Positions 13,054 through 13,521 of a stretch of DNA of 13,521 nt are shown piece by piece. The stretch spans positions 1-13,521 of the forward strand of contig PXPD01000051.1 in assembly GCA_003009815.1 (NCBI GenBank), given 5' to 3'. The notes beneath the pieces are model-generated. The model did not search any database, was not told the origin of the DNA, and saw only the letters and a list, made by a program, of their open reading frames with translations. This DNA comes from Nanohaloarchaea archaeon SW_4_43_9. GTDB lineage: Archaea; Nanohalarchaeota; Nanosalinia; Nanosalinales; Nanosalinaceae. The translations under genes were made by a program, and so were the position numbers. Numbering within the stretch: position 1 is the first letter of the stretch; each line of letters opens with the position of its first letter.

Positions 13054-13106
13054 AGGAATTTCTTTTCAAAAAACTAAAAGATCAATCACCGATGTTTTTC
13101 CGATGA
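13050..13106 (+). CDS. Possible 18-residue leader-type small protein
   Basis: ATG 13050 overlaps the nop5 stop as ATGA. The frame encodes MKEFLFKKLKDQSPMFFR and ends in a TGA (13104-13106) that overlaps the sulfatase ATG (13103), again as ATGA. GAGGAG (13036-13041) lies eight bases before its start, a rare ribosome-binding-site-like sequence in this window, although it is also coding sequence of nop5. It could couple translation of nop5 and the sulfatase. Chance is a real alternative, since the frame is so short. Confidence 0.3.
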   Translation: MKEFLFKKLKDQSPMFFR

Positions 13107-13521
13107 CTGAACCCAATATCCTACTGCTACTGACGGATCAAGAAAGATACGACTTTTCAAGTCCTGACGGAGTGGAGGTTGAAACACCCGCAATTGACAG
13201 GTTGCAGGAGGATGGCATAAGATTCGATAATGCGTACACACCGATTGGAATATGCTCCAGTGCGCGCGCATCACTCATGACCGGGCTCTACCCGCATGCA
13301 CACGGCATGATGAATAACTGTCACGAAGATGACTCACTTCAGCCAAATCTTCCTGAAGATATAGACACATTCAGCGAACTGCTCGAGGAAGCAGGCTACA
13401 GTAACACATACATAGGCAAATGGCACGTCGGCCGTGATCAGACACCTGAGGACTTCGGATTTGAATATCTGGGTGGTGGCAACGACCCTGCAGACATTGA
13501 CGAACCCGAGTTCAGAGAATT
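13103..13521 (+). CDS. Type I sulfatase (formylglycine-dependent), 3' end cut by window edge
   Basis: N-terminal 139 codons of a sulfatase of the alkaline-phosphatase-like superfamily, which hydrolyses sulfate esters. It starts MTEPNILLLLTDQERYD, the usual first strand with metal-binding Asp/Gln (D12, Q13). CSSARASLMTGLYPHAHG (51-68) carries the Cys that is converted to formylglycine within a CxxxR motif (C51, R55). YIGKWHVG (103-110) holds the conserved Lys and His. The middle CxPxR proline is Ser here, a variation seen in some family members. There is no signal peptide, so this form looks cytoplasmic. The ATG at 13103 overlaps the 18-codon frame as ATGA; a TATA-like CTAAAAGA about 26 bases upstream is an alternative, leaderless explanation. 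The substrate is unknown and the gene continues beyond the window. Confidence 0.93.
   Translation, partial: MTEPNILLLLTDQERYDFSSPDGVEVETPAIDRLQEDGIRFDNAYTPIGICSSARASLMTGLYPHAHGMMNNCHEDDSLQPNLPEDIDTFSELLEEAGYSNTYIGKWHVGRDQTPEDFGFEYLGGGNDPADIDEPEFRE

Overview
This window is a gene-dense stretch of an archaeal chromosome. Archaeal markers are ribosomal protein eS19, the tRNA methyltransferases Trm56 and Trm-G10, a Nop5-type C/D-RNP protein, and a tRNA-Gly gene split by an intron with a canonical bulge-helix-bulge motif. Many genes have a TATA-like box centred about 24-28 bases before the start codon and no ribosome binding site, which indicates leaderless transcripts. The proteins are compact and rich in Glu/Asp, the DNA is slightly AT-rich, and the threonyl-tRNA synthetase is of the bacterial domain type. 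Together this suggests a small-genome DPANN lineage, possibly Nanohaloarchaeota; that placement is inference.

Layout. Bases 1-3750 carry a minus-strand series, read right to left: a Yip1-like membrane protein broken by a one-base frameshift, thrS, thymidine kinase and eS19 (cut by the window edge). thrS, tdk and eS19 each have their own TATA-like box. A single symmetric TTTAAA at 3776-3781 seems to serve both the Yip1-like gene and the divergent trm56. Next come an unrecognised acidic protein with a dyad over its predicted transcription start (4461-5069), RNase Z (minus, 5071-5976), a second unrecognised protein (6059-6490), and a minus-strand pair: an UPF0104-type membrane protein followed by Trm-G10, whose start codon appears to be ATC. 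A divergent MIP18/SufT-like gene follows, then about 270 noncoding bases with inverted repeats and a small basic protein gene.

Bases 9371-11645 look like an accessory segment. It holds noncoding DNA with a perfect hairpin, a decayed short reading frame, and a 607-residue protein combining a long coiled coil, an internal twin-arginine motif and a metzincin-type zinc protease site. The intron-containing tRNA-Gly(UCC) lies at its right edge, and a 12/13 copy of the tRNA 3' end lies at its left edge, as expected if something once integrated at the tRNA. To the right are a putative HTH/SANT-like protein and Nop5 lacking its usual N-terminal domain, then an 18-codon reading frame linked by ATGA overlaps to nop5 and to the next gene, a type I sulfatase cut by the window end.

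A common theme is tRNA and RNA maturation: RNase Z (3' end), Trm56 (C56), Trm-G10 (G10), Nop5 (guide-directed methylation), ThrRS, and an intron-bearing tRNA that itself has G10 and C56 and no encoded CCA. No CRISPR array, insertion sequence or rRNA was seen.
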